64,000 nucleotides of DNA from NCBI GenBank assembly GCA_002328035.1, contig DCVL01000008.1:20142-84141 (forward strand). The letters run 5' to 3'. The notes under the pieces are model-generated. The model made no database searches, had not been told where the DNA came from, and saw only the letters and a list, made by a program, of their open reading frames with translations. Below are positions 36,385 through 44,845 of this stretch, piece after piece (the first letter of the stretch is position 1; each line of letters starts with the position of its first letter). The position numbers were made by a program, and so were the translations under genes. The DNA comes from Geobacter sp. UBA2189. Lineage in GTDB: Bacteria; Desulfobacterota; Desulfuromonadia; Geobacterales; Pseudopelobacteraceae.

Positions 36385-37125
36385 TTATCTGTTTCTATGT
36401 GCCTGTCTTCTGGCATCAAGAGCCTCATCCCTGTTAAAATTACGTGGTATCTTCAAAACCTGACCTGGCCATAGCTGATACGGATCCCTTATCTGATCCC
36501 TGTTGGCTCGGTAAATCAATGGCCATAAAGCCATATCGTTATATATATCAGGTCTGGCGGCTATCTGGGGCAGTGTCTCACCACGGTGAACTGTGTAGGA
36601 AGCAGCTTGACGGATTTGGTTCTGTTCATGCCGATTGTTCCTGGAATCAGGATCGTTTTTCTGTTGCAGGTTCCTCTGAGCTTCACGCAGTTCCTCCTGT
36701 CGCTTTATCTCAGCCTCTCTTCTGGCACGCGCCTCTTCCTCTTTAATAATCCGCTCTTCAATAGCCTTTTGACGTGCTTCCTCCTTGAGGCGTTCTTTAT
36801 ACAAGAGAAGTTCCTGTCTTAAAATCAACCCCTTCTGGTAAGCCAGCTTGAACTGCTCATCAGCCTTCTCTTCATCCTCATCCTTAACAAGCAGATCCTC
36901 TCCCTGTTGAAAGGTGCTGCTTATATTTTCATATTCATTCGGAAAAGGCGACTTAGCCTCTTCCTGCTGCAGCTGAAAAAGGGTCAGTTGAGCCTTCATC
37001 CTCCATACAGGATCATGGCTTCCACACCCTGCCAAAGCCATCAGCAGCAGAATGAAAAATATGCTACGCAAAATTGGTGACACGTTTTTACACGGCGGCA
37101 CTGGCTGCCGCAAGACGTACTCCAA
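36385..37125 (-). CDS. LysM-domain lipoprotein
   Basis: Up to 246 residues. A hydrophobic signal ends in the lipobox LMALAGCG, so the mature protein is lipid-anchored. A highly charged Lys/Glu/Arg coiled coil follows (EERIIKEEEARARREAEIK), then a C-terminal LysM domain (YTVHRGETLPQIAARPDIY, ending LWPGQVLKIPRN) that binds peptidoglycan. The ATG at 37125 lies inside aspS; a GTG at 37083, just after the aspS stop, would give a more normal signal peptide and is my preferred alternative. Last gene of the lepA-lepB-aspS block; it probably acts at the cell envelope. Confidence 0.82.
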   Translation of the reverse strand: MEYVLRQPVPPCKNVSPILRSIFFILLLMALAGCGSHDPVWRMKAQLTLFQLQQEEAKSPFPNEYENISSTFQQGEDLLVKDEDEEKADEQFKLAYQKGLILRQELLLYKERLKEEARQKAIEERIIKEEEARARREAEIKRQEELREAQRNLQQKNDPDSRNNRHEQNQIRQAASYTVHRGETLPQIAARPDIYNDMALWPLIYRANRDQIRDPYQLWPGQVLKIPRNFNRDEALDARRQAHRNR

Positions 37126-38878
37126 GCTCTCTCAACTGTTTCGTATCAACAGTCGATGGTGCCTCAGACATGAGACAAGTTCCCTTTTGGGTTTTGGGGA
37201 ATGCTATTACGTCCCTTATGGAATCCGAACCGGTTAAAAGCATAATAAGACGATCAAGACCAAAAGCGATCCCTCCGTGTGGGGGGGTGCCATATTCCAA
37301 GGCATCAAGAAGGAAGCCGAATTTGGCACGTTTGTCCTCTTCGGAGTGCCCCAGCATCTTGAACATAAGAGACTGAACCTGCTCTTGATGGATACGGATT
37401 GAACCTCCACCTATCTCATTGCCATTCAGCACCAGGTCATATGCCTTTGCACGGCAGCGACCAGGGGCGGATTCAACAAATTCTACATCCTCATCCATCG
37501 GAGCGGTAAACGGGTGATGCACTGCAGACCATCTTTTGTCATCCTCGTCCCACTCAAACAGCGGGAAGTCTGTAATCCAGACAAATCGGAAGTCGCCCGG
37601 GTCAGTCAGATTCAGGAGCGAAGCCAGGTGGTTGCGGAGTTTTCCAAGAGAATCGTTAACCACCTTTGGCTTGTCTGCAACAAACAGCAGCAGATCCCCC
37701 TCCTCCGCGTCAAAGGCATCCTTCATAGCGGCAATCTCCGCTTCATTGAAAAACTTCGTTATTGGAGACTGCCATCCTTCCTGGGTCACCTTTACATATG
37801 CAAGCCCTTTGGCTCCGTAGATGGAAACAAAGCTGGTCAGATCATCAATCTCCTTGCGTGAGAAAGATGCACAACCTTTGGCATTGATACCCTTAATGAT
37901 ACCACCACCTGCAGCAACCTCGGCAAACACCTTGAATCCAGCACCTTTTACAATGTCTGTAAGATCAACAAGCTCCATACCAAAGCGTATATCAGGGTTA
38001 TCAACTCCAAAGCGACGGATCGCCTCCTGATAGGTCATCCTTTGGACAGGCAACTGAACCTCAACACCTTTTGCCTCTTTAAAAATCCGGGCAATCATCC
38101 CCTCCATCACGGTTATAATATCCTCGCGATCGATAAAGGACATCTCGCAATCAATCTGTGTAAACTCAGGCTGACGGTCGGCTCGCAGATCCTCGTCACG
38201 GAAACAGCGCACTATCTGGAAGTAACGATCAAAACCTGAGATCATCAGGATCTGTTTAAATATCTGGGGGGATTGCGGCAAGGCATAAAACTGACCCTGA
38301 TTGATTCGGGATGGAACCAGAAAGTCACGGGCGCCTTCAGGAGTGGACTTGGTAAGGAACGGGGTCTCCAGCTCCAAAAAACCGTTCTCTGTCAGATACT
38401 GACGTGTTATCTGGGCAACCTGATGACGAAGTATCAGGTTCTGAGCCAACTGTGGGCGGCGCATATCCAGATAACGATACTTAAGGCGTATGTTCTCATT
38501 TACCTCGCTATGCTCATCCAGCATGAACGGCAACGGTTTTGAGCGGTTAAGCAACTTGCACTCGGCAACCTGAATCTCTACCTCACCGGTCTTCATGTTA
38601 GGGTTTACTGTGCCTTCAGGACGGGGAATAACCTTCCCTTTGACTGCCAGAACAAACTCGCTGCGAACGCCTTCTGCCACCTGATGGGCTGCCGCATCAA
38701 CCTCCGGATCAAATACCACCTGAGCAATACCTTCACGATCCCTCAGATCAATAAAGATCAATCCACCATGATCACGACGGCGTAGAGCCCAACCCATCAA
38801 AAGAACATCGCGACCAATATCCTTGGCAGACAACTGCCCGCAATAGTCTGTACGTTTCCAGTTACCCAATGTATCCAT
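37088..38878 (-). CDS. aspS: aspartyl-tRNA synthetase
   Basis: Class II aminoacyl-tRNA synthetase of 596 residues, the bacterial long form with a GAD insertion. Seen: OB-fold anticodon domain (GWALRRRDHGGLIFIDLRDR), motif 2 (FRDEDLRADRQPEFTQID) and motif 3 (GIAFGLDRLIMLL). It charges tRNA-Asp; whether it also charges tRNA-Asn cannot be decided here. GGAGG lies upstream of the ATG, 19 nt after lepB. Confidence 0.97.
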   Translation of the reverse strand: MDTLGNWKRTDYCGQLSAKDIGRDVLLMGWALRRRDHGGLIFIDLRDREGIAQVVFDPEVDAAAHQVAEGVRSEFVLAVKGKVIPRPEGTVNPNMKTGEVEIQVAECKLLNRSKPLPFMLDEHSEVNENIRLKYRYLDMRRPQLAQNLILRHQVAQITRQYLTENGFLELETPFLTKSTPEGARDFLVPSRINQGQFYALPQSPQIFKQILMISGFDRYFQIVRCFRDEDLRADRQPEFTQIDCEMSFIDREDIITVMEGMIARIFKEAKGVEVQLPVQRMTYQEAIRRFGVDNPDIRFGMELVDLTDIVKGAGFKVFAEVAAGGGIIKGINAKGCASFSRKEIDDLTSFVSIYGAKGLAYVKVTQEGWQSPITKFFNEAEIAAMKDAFDAEEGDLLLFVADKPKVVNDSLGKLRNHLASLLNLTDPGDFRFVWITDFPLFEWDEDDKRWSAVHHPFTAPMDEDVEFVESAPGRCRAKAYDLVLNGNEIGGGSIRIHQEQVQSLMFKMLGHSEEDKRAKFGFLLDALEYGTPPHGGIAFGLDRLIMLLTGSDSIRDVIAFPKTQKGTCLMSEAPSTVDTKQLRELGVRLAAASAAV

Positions 38879-38897
38879 ATATTTTTCCTCCAGTAGA

Positions 38898-39548
38898 TTA
38901 ATCTATCAAACGGCCTATGTTACGCCACCGTATATTGAATTTGTACCATGGACCATCAATTGACCAATACTTGATAAATGCCAAGCCTTTAAGCTGATCA
39001 CGACGGACAAACTTCCAGAAGCGGCTATCGTAAGAACGATCACGGTTGTCCCCCATCACAAAATAGGAGTTCTCAGGAACAAGAAGAGGTCCAAAGGTAT
39101 CGCGCGGATTTTGCTCTTTGGGTACGTTATCTATCTCCTTATGCACCTCATGCGGGTTCTCATACAACTTGCCGTTCACGTAAACCTTTTTATCCTTACC
39201 TTCTACTACATCACCAGGAACACCGATAATCCTCTTGATAAAATCCTTGCGGGGATCTTCAGGGTATTCAAAAACAACGACATCCCCACGCTGGGGGTCA
39301 CGCAGCTTAATGATATGCTTGTCAGTAAACGGAATCTTTGTGCCGTATATGAATTTATTCACAAGCAGATGATCACCTATCAGCAAAGTATCTTCCATGG
39401 AACCTGATGGAATCTTGAACGCCTGAACCAGATAAGTTCTGATAACAAGCGCCAGCAAAACCGCTATAATGATAGATTCAGCATATTCACGCCAAAGACT
39501 TTTCTTTTTTATTCCATCGAACTGCACTGTATCGTTCTGTTCAGCCAT
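38898..39548 (-). CDS. lepB: signal peptidase I
   Basis: Membrane protease that cleaves signal peptides. 216 residues, short Gram-positive-like form with one N-terminal membrane helix (SIIIAVLLALVIRTYLVQAF). Catalytic serine in IPSGSMEDTL, catalytic lysine in DFIKRIIGVPGD, and the box E motif GDNRDRSYDSR are all present. It sits 16 nt after lepA and before aspS on the same transcript. Confidence 0.95.
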   Translation of the reverse strand: MAEQNDTVQFDGIKKKSLWREYAESIIIAVLLALVIRTYLVQAFKIPSGSMEDTLLIGDHLLVNKFIYGTKIPFTDKHIIKLRDPQRGDVVVFEYPEDPRKDFIKRIIGVPGDVVEGKDKKVYVNGKLYENPHEVHKEIDNVPKEQNPRDTFGPLLVPENSYFVMGDNRDRSYDSRFWKFVRRDQLKGLAFIKYWSIDGPWYKFNIRWRNIGRLID

Positions 39549-39564
39549 GGTTCACCTTTCCTGT

Positions 39565-41361
39565 TTAATCAACCTTGAGGATAGCCAGAAAGGCTTCCTG
39601 AGGAAGCTCCACATTCCCGACATTTTTCATCCTCTTCTTGCCTTCCTTCTGTTTTTCCAATAATTTGCGTTTACGCGTAATGTCACCACCGTAACATTTT
39701 GCCAATACATCCTTACGCATAGCCTTAACAGTTTCACGCGCAATAATCTTACTGCCAATGGCGGCCTGTATCGCCACCTCAAACATCTGACGCGAGATCA
39801 GCTCTTTCATCTTTGAGACAAGATCCCTGCCACGGTAATAGGCTTTATCGCGATGCAGGATCAGTGATAGCGCATCAACTACCTCACCGTTGATCATTAC
39901 ATTCATTCTGACCAAATCACTTTTTCTGTACTCCAGATGTTCATAATCAAGAGAGGCATAACCTTTTGTGATTGATTTTAAACGGTCGTAAAAATCCAGA
40001 ACTATCTCGTTTAAAGGCAGTTCATAGATAATCATTACACGGGTCTGGGTAAGATACTTTATCTCACGCTGGACACCACGTTTTTCCTCACACAAGGCGA
40101 GCACACCGCCTACAAATTCATTGGGAACATGAATATGGGCAAGGATAAATGGCTCTTCAAGAAATTCAGTATTCTGAAGCTCAGGCATCTGGTTGGCGCT
40201 CTGAATCGAGTAGACCTCACCGTTCATTTTATGAACACGATAAACAACCGTTGGGGCAGTAGTTATCAGATCCAGGCCAAACTCACGCTCAAGACGTTCC
40301 TGAATAATCTCCATATGCAAAAGGCCAAGGAATCCGCAACGGAACCCAAAACCCAGCGCAACAGATGTCTCTGGATCAAAAGAAAATGATGAATCGTTCA
40401 ATTTAAGTTTTGCAAGCGCGTCGCGCAACTGCTCGTACTGAGCTGTGTCAATTGGATACAGACCTGAGAAAACCATCGGCTTTACTTCTTTAAAACCAGC
40501 AAGCATCTCAGAACACTGACGGTGCAACAACGTAACCGTATCACCAACCTTGGCATCGGCCACATCCTTGATACCAGCAATAACAAAACCTACTTCACCG
40601 GCAGTCAACTGTGACACCTCAACCATAACTGGAGAAAACACACCGACTTTAAGAGCCTCATATGCTTTGTTGGTCGACATAAGCTGAATCTTGTCGCCTT
40701 TTTTAAGGATCCCGTCGAACAAGCGTACCAGAATGATAACCCCCTGATATTGATCATACCAGGAGTCAAACAGCAACGCCTTAAGCGGAGCCGATTCATC
40801 CCCTTTAGGAGGAGGAATCTTCTTGACTATCTCTTCAAGTATCTCGCGGGTACCTATTCCCTCTTTGGCAGAGGCAAGCACAGCATCATGGGCATCAATC
40901 CCGATTATCTCTTCAATCTCGTGTTTTACCCGCTCAGGATCAGCAGCGGGCAGATCAATCTTATTGAGAACCGGAAACACCTCCAGATTTATATCGAGAG
41001 CAAGATAGACATTGGCAAGAGTCTGAGCCTCAACCCCCTGAGAGGAATCTACAACAAGAAGCCCCCCCTCGCATGCAGCAAGAGAGCGGGAAACCTCGTA
41101 AGTAAAGTCAACATGTCCTGGAGTATCAATAAGATTAAGCACATAATCGTTGCCATCATCAGCAGTGTAGTTTAACCGGACAGTCTGAGCCTTTATTGTA
41201 ATGCCACGCTCCCGCTCCAGCTCCATCTTGTCCAGAAACTGATTCTGCATCTCGCGAGCAGTCAAGGCGCCGGTATATTCAAGAAGACGATCAGCCAGAG
41301 TAGACTTGCCGTGGTCTATATGGGCTATAATAGAAAAATTACGAATCCTGCTGATATCCAT
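39565..41361 (-). CDS. lepA: elongation factor 4 (LepA)
   Basis: Ribosome-bound translational GTPase linked to back-translocation and initiation. 598 residues from the ATG at 41361 (MDISRIRNF); an upstream ATG at 41415 adds 18 residues foreign to the family. G motifs: G1 AHIDHGKST, G3 DTPGHVDF, G4 NKIDL. The C-terminal LepA domain (RKRKLLEKQKEGKKRMKN) is complete. It lies 47 nt downstream of two tiny genes and heads lepB and aspS. Confidence 0.97.
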   Translation of the reverse strand: MDISRIRNFSIIAHIDHGKSTLADRLLEYTGALTAREMQNQFLDKMELERERGITIKAQTVRLNYTADDGNDYVLNLIDTPGHVDFTYEVSRSLAACEGGLLVVDSSQGVEAQTLANVYLALDINLEVFPVLNKIDLPAADPERVKHEIEEIIGIDAHDAVLASAKEGIGTREILEEIVKKIPPPKGDESAPLKALLFDSWYDQYQGVIILVRLFDGILKKGDKIQLMSTNKAYEALKVGVFSPVMVEVSQLTAGEVGFVIAGIKDVADAKVGDTVTLLHRQCSEMLAGFKEVKPMVFSGLYPIDTAQYEQLRDALAKLKLNDSSFSFDPETSVALGFGFRCGFLGLLHMEIIQERLEREFGLDLITTAPTVVYRVHKMNGEVYSIQSANQMPELQNTEFLEEPFILAHIHVPNEFVGGVLALCEEKRGVQREIKYLTQTRVMIIYELPLNEIVLDFYDRLKSITKGYASLDYEHLEYRKSDLVRMNVMINGEVVDALSLILHRDKAYYRGRDLVSKMKELISRQMFEVAIQAAIGSKIIARETVKAMRKDVLAKCYGGDITRKRKLLEKQKEGKKRMKNVGNVELPQEAFLAILKVD

Positions 41362-41408
41362 GAACTCTCGCTTGCTTATTGTGGTAAGAATAGAATTTTG
41401 AAGGATAA

Positions 41409-41558
41409 TTAACAACTATTGGAAAGTAAAGCAGAAATAATCAAAAGCGCAAAAACGGTTTTTTCCGTAGAATCGGAAGGTGCTACCTGGGTTTGCTGCG
41501 CCATGCTAAGCAGCAGGCCAAGCAGTACCAGTTGCGGGGCTTTTCCCAGCCAGACCAT
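41409..41558 (-). CDS. small hydrophobic protein (49 aa), second gene of micro-operon
   Basis: A 49-codon frame starting MVWLGKAPQLVLLGLLLSMA and ending with a second hydrophobic stretch (FALLIISALLSN). A GAGGT ribosome site sits 6 nt before the ATG and partly overlaps the stop of the preceding small gene, 3 nt away, so the two look translationally coupled. No family recognised. It lies directly upstream of lepA and downstream of a sigma-54-like promoter. That it is expressed is an inference from start signals and layout. Confidence 0.45.
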   Translation of the reverse strand: MVWLGKAPQLVLLGLLLSMAQQTQVAPSDSTEKTVFALLIISALLSNSC

Positions 41559-41561
41559 GGC

Positions 41562-41762
41562 CTACCTCGTGGAACAGGAGTTAAAGGTATTGATCATGGT
41601 GCTGTAACTGCCATTAAGCATTTCACCAGCAGACTGAGATTGCCCTGCGGTTGATGCCCTGCAATGTTCAATGCTTCTCTCAATCCCGTTTGAGATCGCA
41701 AGGGTAATTGCAAAGGCGATAATCGGAGTAATGGCGAAGATCCGTTTGTTAATAGTTTTCAT
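41562..41762 (-). CDS. small exported or membrane-anchored protein (66 aa), first gene of micro-operon
   Basis: 66 residues. A basic N-terminus (MKTINKR) and hydrophobic segment (IFAITPIIAFAITLAISNG) act as a signal peptide or anchor; the remainder is Ser/Asn-rich with two cysteines (HCRAS and NSCSTR). A strong AGGGAGGAAG ribosome site precedes the ATG. A sigma-54-type promoter sits about 45-60 nt upstream, and a sigma-54 activator is divergently transcribed. No homologous family recognised; the protein is probably real because of the start signals and promoter. Confidence 0.55.
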   Translation of the reverse strand: MKTINKRIFAITPIIAFAITLAISNGIERSIEHCRASTAGQSQSAGEMLNGSYSTMINTFNSCSTR

Positions 41763-41806
41763 GGCTTCCTCCCTTATACGTTCGTTTCTGCTTTGCTGAA
41801 ACCTTT

Positions 41807-41821
41807 ACAGGGATTGTGCCA
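41807..41821 (-). promoter_or_regulatory. sigma-54 (-24/-12) promoter candidate
   Basis: Minus strand TGGCAC (41821-41816), 5 nt, CTGT (41810-41807), close to consensus TGGCACG-N4-TTGC with correct spacing; the last position of the -12 GC is T. It would start transcription about 35 nt before the 66-aa gene. The adjacent divergent gene encodes a GAFTGA-bearing activator. Confidence 0.5.
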
Positions 41822-41895
41822 AGATGGGTGTTATTTAGTTTTTAAATAATTTAAGCATCTTATCTCTGTTAGTGGCGATCGTACTATCAAATATA

Positions 41896-41925
41896 TTGAC
41901 ATGAATTGTACTTGCTATGTACATT
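41896..41925 (+). promoter_or_regulatory. promoter and inverted repeat at the activator gene
   Basis: TTGACA (41896-41901), an 18-nt spacer and TACATT (41920-41925). The inverted repeat TGTAC (41907-41911) / GTACA (41919-41923) lies inside it. The predicted start is close to the second ATG (41932), so the mRNA may be nearly leaderless. The repeat could be an autoregulatory or enhancer site. Confidence 0.35.
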
Positions 41926-43428
41926 TTGTGTATGAACAAGCCTCTGACTCTGACAGCTGTTGACCGAGATTTCTTCCGTGCGGTGGCTCTGGCCGCTTTT
42001 GCCAATCCCTTCAGCCCGGAACGAGAGGAACTGGATTTCAGGATTTCCGGTTGTGACCATCGTTGTAGCAGGGACGAACTGTTTGATCGGGTGGTGAAGC
42101 AGGTGGGGGAGCGCCTTGAGGCATTGCAGCGGCATAACCGTCAAGATCCGCTACAGTTTCGTGGTGAAGACCGCAGCCTGCTGCAGACCGCCTTTCAATT
42201 TGCCATCTACCACCGCTACAGGAAGGACTTTGACCACTTTATTCTGGATCAGCAGCAGGCCGGTGATCGCCCGCTACGCATCCCCTTTGCCGCTGATGTG
42301 CTGGCAGAGTTGGAAAGGCTGGGCTACTCGGGTTCTGATGCCAGACGGTACCTTGAGATCTTCTATCAGATCCGGCGAGCCTTCTACTTTATTGACACCA
42401 GTCTGACCGGCCATGCTCCCTGTATGCATACCCTGCGGCTGCAGCTCTGGAACAACATTTTTACCTGTGACATCAACCTGTATGACCAGCAACTCTGGGA
42501 TCGGATGGAGGATTTCTCTACACTGCTGCTGGGTGAAACCGGTACCGGCAAGGGGGCAGCCGCTGCCGCCATCGGACGCTCCGGTTTTATCCCGTTTGAT
42601 GACAAAACCAGTTGTTTTAAGGACAGCTTTACCCGTACCTTTATCAGCCGCAACCTGTCCCAGTACCCTGAATCGTTATTGGAATCTGAGCTGTTCGGCC
42701 ACCGCAAAGGAGCCTTTACTGGTGCCATTGATAACCATGAAGGGGTATTTACCCGCTGTTCCAGCCACGGCTCCATCTTTCTGGATGAGATCGGCGATCT
42801 CTCTGTACCAGTGCAGATCAAGCTACTACAGGTACTACAGGAACGAACCTTTGCGCCAGTAGGCAGCCATGACAAGCTGCGTTTTAATGGTAGGGTTATT
42901 GCCGCCACCAACCGCCCCCTGGATGAATTGCGGCGGGAAGGACAGTTTCGGGATGACTTCTACTACCGGCTCTGTTCCGATCAGATCATCGTGCCACCTC
43001 TAAGGCAACGGGTAGAGGAAGAACCTTCAGAGCTGCCAACTCTGGTAAGAAGCATCCTGCAACGGATGCTGGGACATGAATGCAGCGCCATGGCCGCGGA
43101 GATCAGCGAGGGCTTACGCAAGTCCCTGGGCGCGCACTATTCCTGGCCAGGCAATGTGCGTGAGCTTGAGCAGGCGGTGCGCAGGATGCTGCTGACCCGC
43201 CGCTATGAAGGGGATCTTCTGGTTGTGGGGGGTGGAGGTCTGCAGGATGCGCTGGTGGCCGGTGTCAGCCAGGGCAGTCTGGATGCGCGGGGGCTGTTGG
43301 CTGGTTATTGTGGTCTGTTGTACCAGCGGCTGGGTAGCTATGAAGAGGTGGCTCGGCGCACCGGACTGGATCGCAGAACGGTCAAAAAGTATATCGTGGA
43401 TAGTCAGAAAGAAGCGCTTTCCACCTAA
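41917..43428 (+). CDS. sigma-54-dependent transcriptional activator with unassigned N-terminal domain
   Basis: 503 residues (or 498 from the ATG at 41932; neither start has a clear ribosome site). Residues about 1-200 form a sensor domain I do not recognise, with conserved-looking SGCDHRC and GHAPCMHT cysteine segments. The AAA+ domain follows: Walker A LLGETGTGKG (about 204), the sigma-54-contacting ELFGHRKGAFTGAID (about 262), Walker B SIFLDEIGD, VIAATNRPL and the WPGNVREL segment. A Fis-like helix-turn-helix closes the protein (SYEEVARRTGLDRRTVKKYI). It is divergent from the sigma-54-like promoter of two tiny genes and lepA, which it probably activates. Confidence 0.9.
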   Translation: MYILCMNKPLTLTAVDRDFFRAVALAAFANPFSPEREELDFRISGCDHRCSRDELFDRVVKQVGERLEALQRHNRQDPLQFRGEDRSLLQTAFQFAIYHRYRKDFDHFILDQQQAGDRPLRIPFAADVLAELERLGYSGSDARRYLEIFYQIRRAFYFIDTSLTGHAPCMHTLRLQLWNNIFTCDINLYDQQLWDRMEDFSTLLLGETGTGKGAAAAAIGRSGFIPFDDKTSCFKDSFTRTFISRNLSQYPESLLESELFGHRKGAFTGAIDNHEGVFTRCSSHGSIFLDEIGDLSVPVQIKLLQVLQERTFAPVGSHDKLRFNGRVIAATNRPLDELRREGQFRDDFYYRLCSDQIIVPPLRQRVEEEPSELPTLVRSILQRMLGHECSAMAAEISEGLRKSLGAHYSWPGNVRELEQAVRRMLLTRRYEGDLLVVGGGGLQDALVAGVSQGSLDARGLLAGYCGLLYQRLGSYEEVARRTGLDRRTVKKYIVDSQKEALST

Positions 43429-43510
43429 GCCTCCACCCATATACAAATTTTTAAACCGGATGTTTCCCTTTTCCGCTTTAAGAACCCTCATTTGATTGGC
43501 CAGTTCTGGC

Positions 43511-43621
43511 TCATTCTGAATCTGTAGTCAGCCAAGAAAGAACCTCCTGACCAAGACAAGCGAGATGGCCGCTCCAGTAATATCCCTCTGGTTTTTTCAC
43601 CATACCGGATCGTACCGGATT
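43511..43621 (-). pseudogene. remnant of a REP-associated tyrosine (Y1/RAYT) transposase
   Basis: The minus strand reads NPVRSGMVKKPEGYYWSGHL and continues to a stop at 43511: the C-terminal part of a Y1-type transposase domain. An in-frame stop lies two codons upstream of this segment and no intact N-terminal part is seen, so it is a decayed fragment of about 36 codons. Nothing else coding is visible in 43429-43793. Confidence 0.6.
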
Positions 43622-43644
43622 AAGTTAGCCTAGAAAAAGCATTT

Positions 43645-43785
43645 GAAACACGGAGCGACAGAGCAACTGAGTAAAACTACAGAAAAAAGCAATGAATAAA
43701 GCTTGTTTAAAGACTCACCACTCTGGTTTTACTAGCTGCTTTACTAACATCTTGATTTCTCTGTTGCTCCGCTGCTCTGTGTTTC
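43645..43785. repeat. imperfect 27-nt inverted repeat, REP/MITE-like
   Basis: Arms 43645-43671 and 43759-43785 match in 22 of 27 positions as inverted copies, separated by 87 nt whose inner parts also pair (GTAAAAC with GTTTTAC). It lies beside the RAYT fragment, and RAYT enzymes mobilise such palindromic elements. Confidence 0.5.
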
Positions 43786-43793
43786 GTGACCAG

Positions 43794-44819
43794 TTACTTG
43801 ATTGTTTTATCGCTGTATCCATTTGACAGCAATCTTGCTGGATTGGTAAACACCTCTTCCGGTACTCCCAACGCCTGCTTCAAAGCCACATCCCGATCCC
43901 ACGGATTTTTAATGGTCAGCAACCGTGCCACGGTCCAGGGAGCCAGCTGGGTCAGGTGTCCCAAGGGTGAAACCAGCGGGGTGTTGGTCAGCGGCATATC
44001 AGTGCCATAATGCAGCCTGTCATGCAGGTGGTGCTGCTGGATCAGACGGCGCAACTGGCCAGGCCGGTTGATCTGGGTCAGGGCAGAGATATCGGCATGC
44101 AGGTTTCGGTGCTGTTCACACAGACGCAGGAAACGGTTGAAGTTGTGTTCGCCCTCATTCTTGCCATTGGCAGCGGCATGGGCGGCAATTACCGTTACCC
44201 CCTGCTCCAGAGCCAGACGCAGCCGATGCGGGTCTCCCAGCTCGTTACGGGCATATGTGAACGATGCCTCATCGCCGGTGTGAGTCAGCAACGGCAGGCT
44301 ATGCTGCTGCATCCGTTGATAGAACGGCACCAGCCGTTTATCAGCCAGATCAATATGCTGGATCGATGGGAGCCATTTCATCAGTACCGCACCAGCCTCA
44401 ACCGCCTTGTCCAGCAACTCCAGCGCATCCCGACGATACGGATTGATGCTGGCTCCAAAGCGCAGGTTGGGGTGCTGTTTCACCGCCTCTGCCAGAAAGT
44501 CATTGGGGATGTACATCTCGGTACAGCCTCGATCCAGCTCACCCTGGCTATCCAAAGCCCCATCCATGGCCAGCACCACGGCCATGTCAACCTTGCCGGA
44601 GGCGGTCAGGGATGCTGACAGCCGTTCCAGCACCAGCTTGTCACCATGGTGCAGCAGTTCATGCTCCTGCACCCCAAAGGAGCTCAGGTAGACCCGGTAC
44701 CTCCAGCTTTTACGCAGTTCAGGGGAGATGAAACAGCCAGAACCGCCGGAGCCGATGCCGGCAGTGTGGCAATGTATGTCGATGATTGGCGCCTGTTGCA
44801 GATGGTCTGGTCTGGTCAT
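43794..44819 (-). CDS. TatD/amidohydrolase-like TIM-barrel metal-dependent hydrolase
   Basis: 341 residues from the ATG at 44819 (AGGAA upstream); an earlier ATG at 44882 would lie inside the neighbouring gene. The barrel starts with PIIDIHCHTAGIG (HxH metal site), with further ligands likely in LPLLTHTGDE, VIAAHAAANGKN and the late YGTDMPLTNT aspartate. It fits the amidohydrolase-2 superfamily; the substrate is unknown. It follows the zinc-ribbon membrane protein with its start 27 nt upstream of that gene's stop coordinate region, so the two are probably cotranscribed. Confidence 0.75.
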   Translation of the reverse strand: MTRPDHLQQAPIIDIHCHTAGIGSGGSGCFISPELRKSWRYRVYLSSFGVQEHELLHHGDKLVLERLSASLTASGKVDMAVVLAMDGALDSQGELDRGCTEMYIPNDFLAEAVKQHPNLRFGASINPYRRDALELLDKAVEAGAVLMKWLPSIQHIDLADKRLVPFYQRMQQHSLPLLTHTGDEASFTYARNELGDPHRLRLALEQGVTVIAAHAAANGKNEGEHNFNRFLRLCEQHRNLHADISALTQINRPGQLRRLIQQHHLHDRLHYGTDMPLTNTPLVSPLGHLTQLAPWTVARLLTIKNPWDRDVALKQALGVPEEVFTNPARLLSNGYSDKTIK

Positions 44820-44845
44820 GGTATGTTCCTGGATCTCTGTTACTA

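Noticed and set aside
36354..36390. Possible terminator after the LysM lipoprotein gene
   Set aside because: Only a 4-5 bp stem with a T6 run; too weak to call.
41419..41607. 62-codon plus-strand frame upstream of lepA
   Set aside because: The opposite strand holds two frames with better ribosome sites and membrane segments.
44010..44618. 202-codon plus-strand frame inside the TIM-barrel hydrolase gene
   Set aside because: Antisense of the hydrolase, which has conserved metal motifs.
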